Shown one piece after another: positions 29,771 through 29,788 of a stretch of 29,788 bases of DNA; position 1 is the first letter of the stretch, and every line of letters begins with the position of its first letter. The notes beneath the pieces were generated by a model. That model did no database searches. It had not been told where the DNA came from and worked only from the letters and a program-made list of their open reading frames with translations. Both the position numbers and the translations under genes were made by a program. Origin of the DNA: RGIG8497 sp045593265 (GTDB taxonomy: Bacteria; Bacillota; Clostridia; RGIG6154); the NCBI GenBank assembly GCA_045593265.1, contig JAZNWH010000053.1, forward strand, positions 1 through 29,788. Direction: 5' to 3'.

Positions 29771-29788
29771 AAAATTCGCTTAATTAAT

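Noticed and set aside
1..29788. tRNA or rRNA genes, CRISPR arrays, insertion sequences
   Set aside because: None seen: no cloverleaf-like segments with TTCGA-type arms, no regularly spaced repeats, no transposase-like frames.

Overview
The window is AT-rich, with strong AGGAGG-type ribosome binding sites, sigma-A-like promoters (TTGACA/TATAAT with 17-base spacers) and compact U-tailed terminators. Gene content (bacterial microcompartment, iron-sulfur flavoproteins, VanW/G5 and stalk-domain secreted proteins, heterodimeric ABC exporter) points to an anaerobic low-GC Firmicute of the class Clostridia. No species can be named from the sequence.

Region 1 (1-7997) is the 3' part of a bacterial microcompartment (BMC) operon. 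It holds the tail of a zinc-type alcohol/polyol dehydrogenase cut by the window edge, three BMC-H hexamer proteins, one EutN/CcmL pentamer, a PduS-like flavin/Fe-S protein, a PduT-like trimer with the cluster cysteine, a CoA-acylating aldehyde dehydrogenase, a second tandem BMC-T, a PduL phosphotransacylase and a DeoR-family regulator. Together these take an aldehyde to acyl-CoA and acyl-phosphate inside a shell, with NAD recycled by the dehydrogenase and electrons handled by PduS/PduT. The aldehyde-generating signature enzyme is not in view and probably lies to the left. A small ribbon-helix-helix gene with its own promoter and terminator sits antisense inside the operon. One hexamer gene has a lysine-rich N-terminal extension with a second strong start site behind it, and a GC-rich hairpin separates the hexamer genes from the pentamer gene.

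Region 2 (8038-12951) holds a class II fructose-bisphosphate aldolase with its own promoter, then an AraC regulator divergent from a two-gene operon (QueG-like Fe-S protein plus a U32-like protein with extra cysteine clusters), then an S-formylglutathione-hydrolase/EstA-type esterase.

Region 3 (12957-25813) is cell-envelope biology. Two paralogous secreted stalk-domain/PpiC foldases flank a secreted calcium-loop protein. A LUD protein and a VanW/G5 membrane protein lie on the minus strand. A class A penicillin-binding protein and a MarR-controlled heterodimeric ABC exporter with one degenerate ATP site follow.

Region 4 (25922-29788) holds a repeat-rich lipoprotein and an alginate-type O-acetylation pair (an AlgI/MBOAT membrane acyltransferase and an AlgX/AlgJ-like DHHW protein). 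Each of these two genes is preceded by a copy of the same structured RNA leader: conserved unpaired blocks, helices whose sequences differ but whose pairing is kept, and a hairpin loop that can form a pseudoknot with bases next to the ribosome binding site. This pair of leaders looks like an undescribed riboswitch or translational control element and is the most interesting item here. There is no gene-free stretch longer than 300 bases.
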